NCBI GenBank assembly: GCA_947053655.1
Contig: CAMRTO010000002.1
Span: 25,279-89,278, forward strand
Reading direction: 5' to 3'
DNA length: 64,000 nucleotides
Source: an uncultured Clostridia bacterium
Lineage (GTDB): Bacteria; Bacillota; Clostridia; Christensenellales; Borkfalkiaceae
Under the pieces are notes generated by a model that made no database searches, was not told the DNA's origin, and saw nothing but the letters and a program-made list of their open reading frames with translations. Of the stretch, positions 17,506-25,721 are shown one piece after another (position 1 is the stretch's first letter; every line of letters begins with the position of its first letter). A program made the position numbers and the translations under genes.

Positions 17506-17534
17506 TTGCAAATTTTTCGCTCGGGTGATAAAAT
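17506..17534 (+). promoter_or_regulatory. Sigma-A promoter of tyrS
   Basis: -35 TTGCAA (17506-17511), 17-base spacer, -10 TAAAAT (17529-17534). It places the start near 17541, which rules out an in-frame TTG at 17506 as the tyrS start. No T-box leader fits in the 13-base gap. Confidence 0.8.
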
Positions 17535-17553
17535 TATCAGTAAGGAGCAAAAA

Positions 17554-18744
17554 ATGGCAAACGTAATGGATACCCTGCGAGCAAGGGGTTTTATAAAACA
17601 AACCGTTTACGAGGAGGACTTATATAAACTTCTCGGCGAACAAAGCGTAACTTTTTATACCGGATTCGACCCGACTGCGGACAGCCTTCATATCGGTCAC
17701 TTCATGCAGCTTATAGCTATTAAGCATATGCAGGAAGCGGGACATAAACCCATAATTTTAATCGGCGGCGGAACTGCAATGATAGGCGACCCCACAGGAA
17801 AAACAGACATGCGCAAAATGATGACGCGCGAAACTATAGACTATCACGTTTCATGCTTTAAAACGCAGATGTCCAAGTTCGTAAGCTTCGAGGGGGAAAA
17901 CGCCGCAATTATAGTAAACAATGCGGACTGGCTTTTAAATCTCAACTATCTTGATTTTATCCGCGATATCGGCACGCATTTTTCCGTGAACGAAATGCTT
18001 CGCGCAAAATGCTTCGAAACCCGTCTCGAACGCGGTCTGTCTTTCCTCGAATTCAACTATATGCCCATGCAGGGATACGACTTTTTGCATCTTTTCAAAA
18101 AGTACGGTTGCGTTTTGGAGTTGGGCGGCGACGACCAGTGGTCTAATATTCTTGCGGGCGCAAACCTTATAAGGGTAAAGGAGAAAAAGCCCGCGTACGC
18201 AATGACGTTCACCCTGCTTGTCACAAGCGAGGGCAAAAAAATGGGCAAGACTGAAAAAGGCGCCGTATGGCTTGACGAAAACAAAACAAGCCCTTACGAA
18301 TTTTTCCAGTACTGGCGCAACGTTGCGGACGAGGACGTGGAAAAGCTTTTAAAGCTTTTGACTTTTCTTCCGCTTGAAGATATTGCCGGACTGGTTAAGT
18401 ATAAAGACGAACGCATAAATACCGCGAAAGAAACGCTTGCATACGAGCTTACCAAACTTGTGCACGGCGAAGAAAAGGCGTCAAAAGCCCGTTCTCAGGC
18501 GCGCGCGGCGTTCGGAGAGGGCGGAGACTTGCCCGAAAAACATATTACCTTGGAAAGCGCTACCGTGATACCCGCGCTTGTCGCGGCGGGAATATGCGCC
18601 AGCAACGGCGAAGCAAGAAGATTGATTCAGCAGGGCGGCGTGTCCGTAAACGAAGATAAAGTCACGGACATAAACGCCCCCGTCAAAGACGGCGACGTTA
18701 TTCACAAGGGTAAAAAAGTTCATATAAAGTTAAGACTTAATTAA
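17554..18744 (+). CDS. tyrS: Tyrosyl-tRNA synthetase
   Basis: Class I synthetase of 397 residues that charges tRNA-Tyr in the cytoplasm. The HIGH motif is SLHIGHF, tyrosine-pocket residues lie in [10 protein letters not shown], and the KMSKS loop reads KMGKT. The C-terminal S4 RNA-binding domain includes [19 protein letters not shown]. The ATG follows AAGGAG at the right distance and begins [13 protein letters not shown], the usual N-terminus. The following gene starts on the next base after its stop. Confidence 0.95.
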   Translation: MANVMDTLRARGFIKQTVYEEDLYKLLGEQSVTFYTGFDPTADSLHIGHFMQLIAIKHMQEAGHKPIILIGGGTAMIGDPTGKTDMRKMMTRETIDYHVSCFKTQMSKFVSFEGENAAIIVNNADWLLNLNYLDFIRDIGTHFSVNEMLRAKCFETRLERGLSFLEFNYMPMQGYDFLHLFKKYGCVLELGGDDQWSNILAGANLIRVKEKKPAYAMTFTLLVTSEGKKMGKTEKGAVWLDENKTSPYEFFQYWRNVADEDVEKLLKLLTFLPLEDIAGLVKYKDERINTAKETLAYELTKLVHGEEKASKARSQARAAFGEGGDLPEKHITLESATVIPALVAAGICASNGEARRLIQQGGVSVNEDKVTDINAPVKDGDVIHKGKKVHIKLRLN

Positions 18745-19374
18745 GTGGACGGTTATTTTTCTATAAGCGGGGAATGCGTAACGCAGAAAATAATAGAAAA
18801 ATCCCGCTTCGTCACAACTTCGCGCCGTGTCGAAGGCGAGCAGGCGGCAAAACTGTTTGTTTCCGAAATGCGGGACAGATATCCCGACGCGACGCATAAC
18901 TGTTATGCATACGTCTGCGACAAATACGGCAATTTTATGCGGTTTTCTGACGATAACGAGCCGCAGGGAACTGCCGGCATGCCTATACTGGAAGTTATAA
19001 AAAACAAAAAACTTTTTGAGACGGCGGTAGTGGTGACGCGTTATTTCGGCGGAATTAAGCTGGGCGCAGGCGGGCTTACGCGCGCTTATTCCGGGTGTGC
19101 GGCTGAAAATCTCGACCTCGCGGGAAAGGTTTTCTACAGTGTTTGCTGCGAAAGCAAGTATACGGTGGATTATTCCTCTGCCGAAGCCGCGTCGCGCTTC
19201 TTTGCGGAGAAGAAATCGGAAGTGCTCGGCACCGAGTATTCCGACGCGGTAATTTATACCGTAGCCGTTAAAAAGGGCGAGGCGGAAGCGTTCGACCGCG
19301 CATTTTTCGACCTTCTCAACGGAAAAGTAAAAATTTGCAGACAGAAGGAGTACTATTTCCCCTTCAAACTTTAA
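18745..19374 (+). CDS. YigZ/IMPACT family protein
   Basis: 209-residue protein of the YigZ (UPF0029) family, predicted cytoplasmic. The N-terminal domain contains the family hallmark FSDDNEPQGTAGMPI and the strand VVVTRYFGGIKLGAGGL; a second alpha/beta domain follows. Relatives are linked to translation stress control in eukaryotes (IMPACT), while the bacterial role is not established. It starts with GTG immediately after the tyrS stop, so it relies on tyrS transcription and translational coupling. Confidence 0.88.
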   Translation: MDGYFSISGECVTQKIIEKSRFVTTSRRVEGEQAAKLFVSEMRDRYPDATHNCYAYVCDKYGNFMRFSDDNEPQGTAGMPILEVIKNKKLFETAVVVTRYFGGIKLGAGGLTRAYSGCAAENLDLAGKVFYSVCCESKYTVDYSSAEAASRFFAEKKSEVLGTEYSDAVIYTVAVKKGEAEAFDRAFFDLLNGKVKICRQKEYYFPFKL

Positions 19375-19404
19375 GCGCGGTTGCGTCAAGCCGACCGCGC
19401 TTTT
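19373..19404 (+). terminator. Intrinsic terminator after yigZ
   Basis: Nine-base stem AAGCGCGGT / ACCGCGCTT that overlaps the yigZ stop codon, 12-base loop and a short TTTT end. Confidence 0.65.
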
Positions 19405-19416
19405 CCGTGCCCCGCA

Positions 19417-19445
19417 TTGACAAATGCGCAGGACAATGCTAAAAT
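19417..19445 (+). promoter_or_regulatory. Sigma-A promoter of recX-birA-nnr
   Basis: Consensus TTGACA (19417-19422), 17-base spacer, TAAAAT (19440-19445). Only nine bases separate the -10 from the recX ATG at 19455, so the mRNA would start within two or three bases of the ATG or on it. Confidence 0.82.
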
Positions 19446-19454
19446 AAAAACGAT

Positions 19455-20072
19455 ATGTCCGAAATAACTTCGATAGAACCGCAGGTAAAGGATAAAGCGC
19501 GTTGCAACGTTTACGTTGACGGCAGATTTTACTGCGGAATAAAGCTGGAAGTCGCTATAAAGTACAATCTTAAAAGCGGTATGCAAATAGAAAAAGAAAA
19601 GCTGGACGAAATTCAGCTTGCAACCGAAAAAAGTCAGGCGCTGGATAAAGCTATGACTTATCTTTCCGCGTGTATGCGCACGCGCAGGCAAATGAGCGAT
19701 TATCTTACGAAAAAGGGCTATACGCAAGCCGTTTGCGATTACGTCCTCGAAAGATTGGAATATCACAATCTTATAGACGATGCCGCCTATTGCCGCGCTT
19801 ATATCAACAGCGTTAAGGGGAAAGGGAAAAGGGCGTTGGAGGCAGACCTTATAAAGCGCGGCGCGGAAAAAAACGCAATAAGCGAAGCGCTTGACGAGGT
19901 TGAAGAAGACAGCGGGGAAGCCGCAGCTATTCTTGAAAAATATATGCGCGGCAAACAGCGCGACAAACAAAATTTATATAAAGCTTTCAAATATCTTTTG
20001 GCTAAGGGCTACGGTTACGAGACCGCTAAAGATGCTTTGGGAAAGTTCGGCGATACGGATGAAGATTATTGA
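19455..20072 (+). CDS. recX: Recombination regulator RecX
   Basis: 205-residue RecX-type protein, which binds RecA filaments and modulates recombination. The three-helix repeats are recognisable: ALDKAMTYLSACMRTRRQM, YLTKKGYTQAVCDYVLERL, LIDDAAYCRAYI, then KRALEADLIKRG. A Firmicute-style N-terminal extension (IEPQVKDKARCNVYVDGRF) is present. There is no Shine-Dalgarno before the ATG, and the promoter is so close that the message is probably leaderless. The 3' end overlaps birA by 14 bases. Confidence 0.85.
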   Translation: MSEITSIEPQVKDKARCNVYVDGRFYCGIKLEVAIKYNLKSGMQIEKEKLDEIQLATEKSQALDKAMTYLSACMRTRRQMSDYLTKKGYTQAVCDYVLERLEYHNLIDDAAYCRAYINSVKGKGKRALEADLIKRGAEKNAISEALDEVEEDSGEAAAILEKYMRGKQRDKQNLYKAFKYLLAKGYGYETAKDALGKFGDTDEDY

Positions 20073-20739
20073 ACTGAGCGAAACGGATTCCACAAACGAA
20101 TATTGTAAACGTTTGGACGCGGACTGCGACACATTGGTAACGGCAGACCGCCAAAGCGCGGGCAAGGGTACCAAAGGCAGAAATTTTGTCTCGTCCGAAG
20201 GCGGCGTTTATATTTCGGTAATGCGGTTTTATGAGGATTTTTCCGCCGCCGCCGCATTTAAAATTATGATAAATTCATGTGCGGCAGTATGCGAAACGGT
20301 GGAAAAATTCGGGCTTAATCCCGTAATTCGCTGGTCTAACGACGTTCTTGTAAACGGTAAAAAAATCTGCGGCACGCTTATCGAAAACACCGTCCGCGGC
20401 GGTAGGATAATAAAGTCGATTGTCGGCATAGGCATAAACGTAAACAACGCTTTGCCGCCCGAGCTTAAAGACGTCGCAACTACAATGCAAGTGGAACTGG
20501 GCAAAAGCGTATCCGTCTCTTCCGTAAAAAAAATGCTAATATCCAAGCTTCAAAAGACCTATGATATTGACGTTTACAAACGCTATATTAACTGGCTCGG
20601 ACAAAATGTCGTTTTAAAAACCGCCGAAGGTGAAACCGTTGCGGAAGCGCTGGATATAGAAGACGACGGCAGACTGGTCTGCAATATCGGCGGAATAAAG
20701 AAAAAAATCAGCTCTGCGGAGGTATCTTTAAGACTGTAA
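20059..20739 (+). CDS. birA: Biotin-[acetyl-CoA carboxylase] ligase, no DNA-binding domain
   Basis: Biotin protein ligase of 226 residues. TADRQSAGKGTKGRNF holds the adenylate-binding GRGRxG-like loop (here GKGTKG), IRWSNDVLVNGKKICG is the KWPND-type motif with lysine downstream, and GIGINVNN closes the active site; a small C-terminal SH3-like domain follows. It lacks the N-terminal helix-turn-helix of bifunctional BirA repressors, so it should be an enzyme only. The start is set at 20059, matching the family N-terminus; an upstream in-frame ATG at 19891 lies deep in recX. It abuts nnr (start overlaps the stop by one base). Confidence 0.88.
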   Translation: MKIIELSETDSTNEYCKRLDADCDTLVTADRQSAGKGTKGRNFVSSEGGVYISVMRFYEDFSAAAAFKIMINSCAAVCETVEKFGLNPVIRWSNDVLVNGKKICGTLIENTVRGGRIIKSIVGIGINVNNALPPELKDVATTMQVELGKSVSVSSVKKMLISKLQKTYDIDVYKRYINWLGQNVVLKTAEGETVAEALDIEDDGRLVCNIGGIKKKISSAEVSLRL

Positions 20740-22169
20740 TGTTCAAAGTGCTTTCAAATTCGCAAATGCGCGCCGCCGACGAATATACTGTTAAAGAAAA
20801 GGGAGTTTCCACCAAGACGCTCATGCGCCGCGCGGGACTTGCCGTTGCGGACGAAATTTCCAAGCTTGACGGCGCTTTTGATAAAAGCATACTCGTCGTC
20901 TGCGGCAACGGCAATAACGGCGGCGACGGTTACGTCTGTGCCGAGGAGTTAAAGAGGCGCGGCTTCAAAGTAAAAGTGTTTTGCATTGAAGGAATACTTT
21001 CGCCCGACTGTGCAAGAGAAAAAGCCGCTTACACGGGGGAATACTCCGAAAGTATAAGCGGGGAAATAATAGCGGATTGTATTTTCGGTACGGGGCTGTC
21101 GCGTCCGGCGGAAGGGCATTACGCGGAAATAATAAATTGCATTAACAAAAGCGGAGCTTTTGTCGTTTCGGCGGATATTCCGAGCGGTCTTAACGGCGAT
21201 AACGGTAATTCTTACGGATGCGCGGTTAAAGCGGATTTGACGGTCGCGCTGGCGGAATATAAAACAGGCTTTTTTCTTGGTGACGGTTTCGACTTTTGCG
21301 GTAAAACAGTAAAGCGCGATATCGGAATAAACGTGCCGAACGGGCATTATATCGGCGTGTGCGAGGATAGCGACGTTAAAAAACTTTATCCTATAAGGAA
21401 AAGAAATTCCCATAAAGGAACTTACGGCAGCGCTAACATAATAGCGGGAAGCGATAAATATACGGGCGCGGCAATACTTTCCGTCGAAGCCGCGTTGCGT
21501 TCGGGTTGCGGCTACGTAAAGCTCACTTCGGACGAACAAGTCAAACGCGCCGTACTGCAAAGATGCGCGCAGACGATTTGTATCGACGGGTTAGATTTGA
21601 ATTGCGACGCGATTGCCGTCGGTATGGGTTGCGGCGTCTCGCGCGAGATTTATTCGCTTATCTCGAATTTGTTGACGTCCTATAATGGGACGCTTATAAT
21701 AGACGCGGACGGTTTGAACGCCGTTGCAAAGTTCGGCGTCGACGCGCTCGAAAACAAGACTTGTAAACTTATACTTACACCGCACATAAAAGAGTTTTCC
21801 CGTCTTACGGGACTTTCCGTCGGGGAAATTTTAACAAATCCCGTAAAAACCGCCGAGTGTTTTGCGAAAGAATTCGGCGCGGTTTTACTTCTTAAAGGAG
21901 CTTCCTGTATAATTACCGACGGCGATAAAACAGTTTTGAATATCCGCGGAAACACGGCGCTTTCAAAAGGCGGAAGCGGGGATATGCTTTCGGGTTACAT
22001 GTGCGGAAGCGCGGCGCGCGGACTTGCGCCGTTTGACGCGGCGGTATGCGCCGCATATACTTTGGGGGTCGCGGCGGAAATATGTTCGGGTGAAAAGACC
22101 GAGTATTGCGTCACGGCGGAAGACATTTTAAAAAATTTGCATTTAAGCGTAAAACATTTGACAGAGTAA
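20739..22169 (+). CDS. nnr: Bifunctional NAD(P)HX epimerase / ADP-dependent dehydratase
   Basis: 476-residue metabolite-repair enzyme that restores hydrated NADH and NADPH. The N-terminal epimerase domain (about 1-205) has VCGNGNNGGDGYVCA and ADIPSGLNGDNG. The C-terminal ribokinase-like dehydratase (about 225-470) has KGTYGSANIIAGS, IIDADGLNA, LTPHIKEFSRLTG and the anion-hole motif NTALSKGGSGDMLSG. Both domains look complete. It is third in the recX-birA-nnr run; the promoter for the next gene sits in its last codons. Confidence 0.92.
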   Translation: MFKVLSNSQMRAADEYTVKEKGVSTKTLMRRAGLAVADEISKLDGAFDKSILVVCGNGNNGGDGYVCAEELKRRGFKVKVFCIEGILSPDCAREKAAYTGEYSESISGEIIADCIFGTGLSRPAEGHYAEIINCINKSGAFVVSADIPSGLNGDNGNSYGCAVKADLTVALAEYKTGFFLGDGFDFCGKTVKRDIGINVPNGHYIGVCEDSDVKKLYPIRKRNSHKGTYGSANIIAGSDKYTGAAILSVEAALRSGCGYVKLTSDEQVKRAVLQRCAQTICIDGLDLNCDAIAVGMGCGVSREIYSLISNLLTSYNGTLIIDADGLNAVAKFGVDALENKTCKLILTPHIKEFSRLTGLSVGEILTNPVKTAECFAKEFGAVLLLKGASCIITDGDKTVLNIRGNTALSKGGSGDMLSGYMCGSAARGLAPFDAAVCAAYTLGVAAEICSGEKTEYCVTAEDILKNLHLSVKHLTE

Positions 22170-22186
22170 AGTTTAACTGATAAAAT
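22158..22186 (+). promoter_or_regulatory. Sigma-A promoter of the Mn riboswitch / CaCA gene
   Basis: TTGACA (22158-22163), 17-base spacer, TAAAAT (22181-22186). It overlaps the end of nnr; start near 22193, just before the riboswitch aptamer. Confidence 0.85.
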
Positions 22187-22195
22187 ACCTGTGTT

Positions 22196-22285
22196 GAAAG
22201 GGAGTAGTTTAAGTCAAATCTCGTCATCACGGCGCAACCGCTCGGGATTTGACACCGCTGCAAAACGGTTACAAGACTTTTAACT
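22196..22285 (+). promoter_or_regulatory. yybP-ykoY family manganese riboswitch
   Basis: The aptamer begins AAAGGGAGTAG and ends CGGTTACAAGACTTTT, the two conserved edges of this family (GGGGAGUAG ... GGUUaaCAAGACCUUU). Between them is a hairpin arm with the conserved CGTCATCACGG loop segment. The 3' strand of the P1 stem is shared with a downstream terminator, so Mn2+ binding should prevent termination and turn the gene on. It lies between a clear promoter and a cation exchanger gene, as expected. The metal specificity is known for the family and inferred here. Confidence 0.85.
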
Positions 22286-22318
22286 TAAAGAAATTTAAGT
22301 TAAAGGTCTTATTTTTTT
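22273..22318 (+). terminator. Riboswitch expression platform (terminator)
   Basis: A 17-base stem (22273-22289 with 22294-22310, one G-U) capped by a GAAA loop and followed by ATTTTTTT. Its 5' strand includes the CAAGAC end of the aptamer, making the two structures mutually exclusive. Confidence 0.88.
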
Positions 22319-22354
22319 ACTGCTTTTCGGCAAAAATCTAATGGGGTAAAATAA

Positions 22355-23524
22355 ATGAACTATAACCTTATTTTAGACAGTACTGCGGCCACGTGGATTG
22401 TCAATTTGCTTTTACTGGTCATAGGTTTCGTCCTTTTGGTGAAGGGTGCGGATTTCTTTGTCGACGGCTCGGCGGGTATTGCGCGCAAACTTAAAATTTC
22501 TACCTTTATAATCGGCGTTACCGTTGTCGCCGTTGGAACCAGCGCGCCCGAGCTTGCCGTGACGATAGTCGACGCAACCGCAGGCACGGGAGATTTGATT
22601 ATGGGCAATATTCTCGGCAGCAACGCGCTCAATGTTTTGCTCATTCTCGGTCTTTCTGCTGTAATTTGCAAGCTTCCGTCCGAGAAGACTACAAGAATGA
22701 TAGATATGCCCTTTCTCGTATTTGTCAGCGCTCTTTTTCTTATTTTCGGTATATTCGTAGGACCTTACAGCTTCGGCAAGACCGACGCGGGCGAAACTTA
22801 TCTGGACGCAACAATGCCCTGGTATTGCGGACTTATTCTACTGTTGCTTTATATCGGGTTTATGGCGTACAACATAGTGCTTGCCCGTAAGCAGTCGAAA
22901 GCAATGCTTGAACAGGCAACTGCGGTTTCGGTTGCGGACCCCTGCGCCGGAGGAGAGCAAAATTCCTCCTGCAACGACGGCTTTACGGCGAAAATAAAAG
23001 CCGGTTACGCCAATATGCTTAATAAGGTTTGGTTTTTAATAGTAATTGCCGTAGTCGGGCTTTTAATGGTGGTAGGCGGCGCGACGCTTGTTGTAAATGC
23101 GGCGAGAACCGTATCAGTCGACCTGATAGGCATAGATCCCGAAATAGTCGCGCTCACGGTAGTAGCGTTCGGTACGTCGCTTCCCGAGCTTATTACGTCC
23201 GTTTCCGCCGCTAAAAAGGGCGACGTCGGTATTGCCACCGGTAACATAATCGGCAGTAACGTTGCAAATCTCCTGCTTATAGGCGGAGTGGGCGCGCTGT
23301 GTACAGGCTCGCGCGGGGTGCCTTTTACGATGGAAGGGCTTGTCGGCGGAATAGTTTCGCTGGTTGCGGCTTTAATGATTTTCGGATTTTCCGCCGGCAG
23401 CAAATCGAAAAGTCTTGGAAGAATTGCTGGCATAGTAATGCTTGTATGCTTCGTTTGCTATTACGGCTTTATCTTTATCAATAAGTACGCATTAAATCTG
23501 TATCTTCCGGGGTTGCCTTCTTAA
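22355..23524 (+). CDS. CaCA-superfamily cation exchanger, probably Mn2+-linked
   Basis: 389-residue integral membrane antiporter. The two inverted alpha-repeats that form the ion path are clear: GTSAPELAVTI with GNILGSNALNVLL near residue 65-100, and GTSLPELITSV with GNIIGSNVANLLL near 275-310. A hydrophilic loop separates the halves. Homologues exchange Ca2+ for Na+ or H+. Here a manganese riboswitch controls the gene, which suggests that it exports Mn2+ or is used when Mn2+ is high. The ATG follows ATGGGGTAAA. It is a single-gene transcription unit. Confidence 0.87.
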   Translation: MNYNLILDSTAATWIVNLLLLVIGFVLLVKGADFFVDGSAGIARKLKISTFIIGVTVVAVGTSAPELAVTIVDATAGTGDLIMGNILGSNALNVLLILGLSAVICKLPSEKTTRMIDMPFLVFVSALFLIFGIFVGPYSFGKTDAGETYLDATMPWYCGLILLLLYIGFMAYNIVLARKQSKAMLEQATAVSVADPCAGGEQNSSCNDGFTAKIKAGYANMLNKVWFLIVIAVVGLLMVVGGATLVVNAARTVSVDLIGIDPEIVALTVVAFGTSLPELITSVSAAKKGDVGIATGNIIGSNVANLLLIGGVGALCTGSRGVPFTMEGLVGGIVSLVAALMIFGFSAGSKSKSLGRIAGIVMLVCFVCYYGFIFINKYALNLYLPGLPS

Positions 23525-23580
23525 TATCGGTTTAAGTATTTATAATTTTGTTTACGCTGTTTAAAACCCGACAACCGTGT

Positions 23581-23594
23581 CAACAATATTGTTG
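23581..23594. promoter_or_regulatory. Perfect 14-base palindrome upstream of mazF
   Basis: CAACAATATTGTTG is a perfect inverted repeat. It ends ten bases before a TATAAT (23605-23610) and covers the place where its -35 would be, so it could be an operator for a repressor of the downstream mazF gene. Confidence 0.5.
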
Positions 23595-23643
23595 GGGCAG
23601 TACATATAATAAAATATACACACTGCCGAAAAAAGAGGTAATT

Positions 23644-23991
23644 ATGACTATTAAGCGCGGAGAACTTTATTATGCAGATCTGTCGCCTGTAGTTGGCAGC
23701 GAGCAGGGCGGGGTTCGTCCCGTGCTGGTTGTGCAGAACGACGTCGGCAATAAATATTCGCCGACTGTTATCGCCGCGGCGGTTACAAGTAAAATAAATA
23801 AGGCAAAACTGCCTACGCATATAGAACTGCCTTCTAATTCTTACGGGCTTGCGAAAGATTCGGTAATATTGCTCGAACAGATTCGTACGCTCGATAAAAG
23901 ACGGCTTAAAGAGCGTATAGGCGAATTGAGCGAATTGACCATGACGCGCGTGGATAAGGCGATATTGATAAGTCTCGGTTTCGAAAAATAA
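23644..23991 (+). CDS. MazF/PemK-type mRNA interferase (EndoA-like)
   Basis: 116-residue toxin-type ribonuclease. The fold is recognisable from [49 protein letters not shown] and [15 protein letters not shown], all typical of the B. subtilis EndoA group. The start is ATG 23644 with GAGG upstream; an in-frame start at 23548 would run through the promoter and palindrome. No antitoxin gene fits in the 119 bases upstream, and downstream is lspA. It is therefore an orphan by position, and its antitoxin, if any, must lie elsewhere. Confidence 0.88.
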   Translation: MTIKRGELYYADLSPVVGSEQGGVRPVLVVQNDVGNKYSPTVIAAAVTSKINKAKLPTHIELPSNSYGLAKDSVILLEQIRTLDKRRLKERIGELSELTMTRVDKAILISLGFEK

Positions 23992-23995
23992 TTTT

Positions 23996-24030
23996 AAGGC
24001 GCACGCTTAACGGCGTGTGCCTTAGTTTTT
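23996..24030 (+). terminator. Intrinsic terminator after mazF
   Basis: Eleven-base stem AAGGCGCACGC / GCGTGTGCCTT (one G-U), then AGTTTTT. It ends one base before the lspA -35 box. Confidence 0.85.
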
Positions 24031-24031
24031 C

Positions 24032-24060
24032 TTGACAAATTCAAAAGGCTAATATATCAT
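24032..24060 (+). promoter_or_regulatory. Sigma-A promoter of lspA-rlu (leaderless)
   Basis: TTGACA (24032-24037), 17-base spacer, TATCAT (24055-24060). Six bases separate it from the lspA ATG at 24067, so transcription should start on or next to the start codon. Confidence 0.78.
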
Positions 24061-24066
24061 TATCTT

Positions 24067-24729
24067 ATGCTTGAAAAATTTAAAGGCAAAATAAAATTCA
24101 ATATCGGATTAAAAAGCTTAATCCTTATAGGCGTTTGCGTAGCTTTGATTATCGTTGACCTTGTGACGAAAATTTTCGAGGAGCGCGACGGCTGGAATTT
24201 TAAAGTCATACCTAATTTTATAGAAGTAGTCAGCGGTAGCAGAAATCCCGGGTGCGCGTTCAGCTTTCTTGCGGAAGCGGCATGGGGACAGAATTTTCTC
24301 ATAGTAATGACGTTTATTCTGCTTGCCGTTTTAATCGCGCTTTTTATAGTGCTTCCCGAAAGATTTACGCTTTTAAAAGTGGCGGTAAGCATGATAATTG
24401 CGGGTGCGGTGGGCAACCTTATAGACCGTATAGCGTACAGAAGCGTAAGGGACTTTGTAGAGCTTAACATGTTCGGCAATATGGTGGCATGCAATTTTGC
24501 CGATTTCTGGATTGTTATAGGCACGGTAATAGCGGTAATAGATATGCTGTTTATAAATGAACTGTCCGTTTTCCCTCTTACGAAAAAAGCCAAGGAAGCC
24601 CAGGCGAAAAGACGTGACGAAAACAGTAACGAAAGCGTTCCTCCGACGGAAAATGAAAATCTGCCCGGGGGAGAAAATCATGATGTGGATACGGACGGAA
24701 AAAGCGACGGTTCCGTCGGCGGAGAGTAA
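24067..24729 (+). CDS. lspA: Lipoprotein signal peptidase II with acidic C-terminal tail
   Basis: Membrane aspartyl peptidase that removes signal peptides from prolipoproteins, several of which are encoded in this window. It has four membrane helices, with the catalytic aspartates in GNLIDRI and CNFADFW. Residues about 175-220 form a hydrophilic tail rich in Glu, Asp, Asn and Lys that ordinary LspA (about 160 residues) lacks; it would lie in the cytoplasm. No Shine-Dalgarno precedes the ATG and the -10 box is six bases away, so the mRNA appears leaderless. Its stop overlaps the next start by one base. Confidence 0.92.
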   Translation: MLEKFKGKIKFNIGLKSLILIGVCVALIIVDLVTKIFEERDGWNFKVIPNFIEVVSGSRNPGCAFSFLAEAAWGQNFLIVMTFILLAVLIALFIVLPERFTLLKVAVSMIIAGAVGNLIDRIAYRSVRDFVELNMFGNMVACNFADFWIVIGTVIAVIDMLFINELSVFPLTKKAKEAQAKRRDENSNESVPPTENENLPGGENHDVDTDGKSDGSVGGE

Positions 24730-25634
24730 TGGAAACCAAAACCGTTACCGCGGATAAAAACTGCGTCCGCATAGATATTTATATTGCGGAAATACTTAAA
24801 GGGCGCTCGCGCTCTTTTGTTAAAAAGCTGATAAACGACGGCAACGTTCAATTAAACGGAAAAGCCGTAAAGCCGTCGCAGGAAGTTGTTTGCGGCGACA
24901 AGCTCGATATTATTTTGCCTGACGCGGAGGAGTACTCCGTCCGCGCCGAAAATATTCCGCTCGATATTATTTACGAAGACAGCGATTTGGCGGTGGTCAA
25001 CAAACCGCAGGGCATGACCGTCCACATGGGCAACGGTAACACGGACGGAACTTTGGTGAACGCGCTTTTATACAGACTCGACAGTTTAAGCGGTATAAAC
25101 GGCGTAATCCGCCCCGGCATTGTACACAGGATAGATAAGGACACTTCCGGACTTCTCGTTGTCGCCAAAAACGACGCGGCGCATAAAAGCCTGTCGGAGC
25201 AGATTGCTTCAAAAACTTGCCGCCGAACTTATCTGGCGCTGTTGGAGGGCAAGCTTGCGGACGACGGCGGTACGGTAACCACGTATATAGGCAGAAGCCC
25301 GCGCGACAGATTGAAAATGGCGGTCGTTCCGCCCGATAAAGGCAAACTTGCGGTTACCGAGTATAGCGTGGTTAAGCGTTACGAAAATTATACTCTGTGC
25401 CGCTTCGATTTGAAAACGGGCAGAACGCACCAGATACGCGTGCATGCAAAGCACCTCAATCATCCCGTTGTCGGCGATACCGTTTACGGAATAAAGAAAC
25501 AGAAGTTTAAACTTAACGGTCAGCTTCTGCACGCTTTCAGGCTGGCATTTATTCATCCGTCGACGGGTAAAGAAATGTCCTTCGAAGCGCCTTTGCCGGA
25601 ATATTTTACGGAAATACTGAATAAACTCAAATAG
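24729..25634 (+). CDS. RluD-type 23S rRNA pseudouridine synthase
   Basis: 301 residues: N-terminal S4 domain (VRIDIYIAEILKGRSRSFV, about 10-75) and a catalytic pseudouridine synthase domain with HRIDKDTSGLLVVAKN carrying the catalytic aspartate, then RTHQIRVHAKHL. This is the RluA/RluC/RluD superfamily with S4, so the target is probably 23S rRNA helix 69 or a nearby site; the exact position cannot be told. It is coupled to lspA, the same order as lspA-ylyB in Bacillus. Confidence 0.88.
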   Translation: METKTVTADKNCVRIDIYIAEILKGRSRSFVKKLINDGNVQLNGKAVKPSQEVVCGDKLDIILPDAEEYSVRAENIPLDIIYEDSDLAVVNKPQGMTVHMGNGNTDGTLVNALLYRLDSLSGINGVIRPGIVHRIDKDTSGLLVVAKNDAAHKSLSEQIASKTCRRTYLALLEGKLADDGGTVTTYIGRSPRDRLKMAVVPPDKGKLAVTEYSVVKRYENYTLCRFDLKTGRTHQIRVHAKHLNHPVVGDTVYGIKKQKFKLNGQLLHAFRLAFIHPSTGKEMSFEAPLPEYFTEILNKLK

Positions 25635-25658
25635 GCCGAAAAAAGTTTTTTCCAACGC

Positions 25659-25687
25659 TTGCAATAATAAAAACGAATTGGTATACT
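25659..25687 (+). promoter_or_regulatory. Sigma-A promoter
   Basis: TTGCAA (25659-25664), 17-base spacer, TATACT (25682-25687), followed by AAAGGAGTG and the ATG at 25722. Confidence 0.75.
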
Positions 25688-25721
25688 TAATTAGTAGAAA
25701 ATTTAAAGGAGTGTAATTTCA

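Noticed and set aside
17506..17553. TTG-initiated extension of tyrS
   Set aside because: The TTG is part of the -35 box and would lie upstream of the transcription start; ATG 17554 has AAGGAG and the family N-terminus.
18730..19389. 219-codon minus-strand frame opposite yigZ
   Set aside because: It mirrors yigZ exactly, and the plus-strand protein has clear family motifs.
19891..20058. Upstream ATG for birA at 19891
   Set aside because: It would overlap 180 bases of recX and add residues unlike any biotin ligase.
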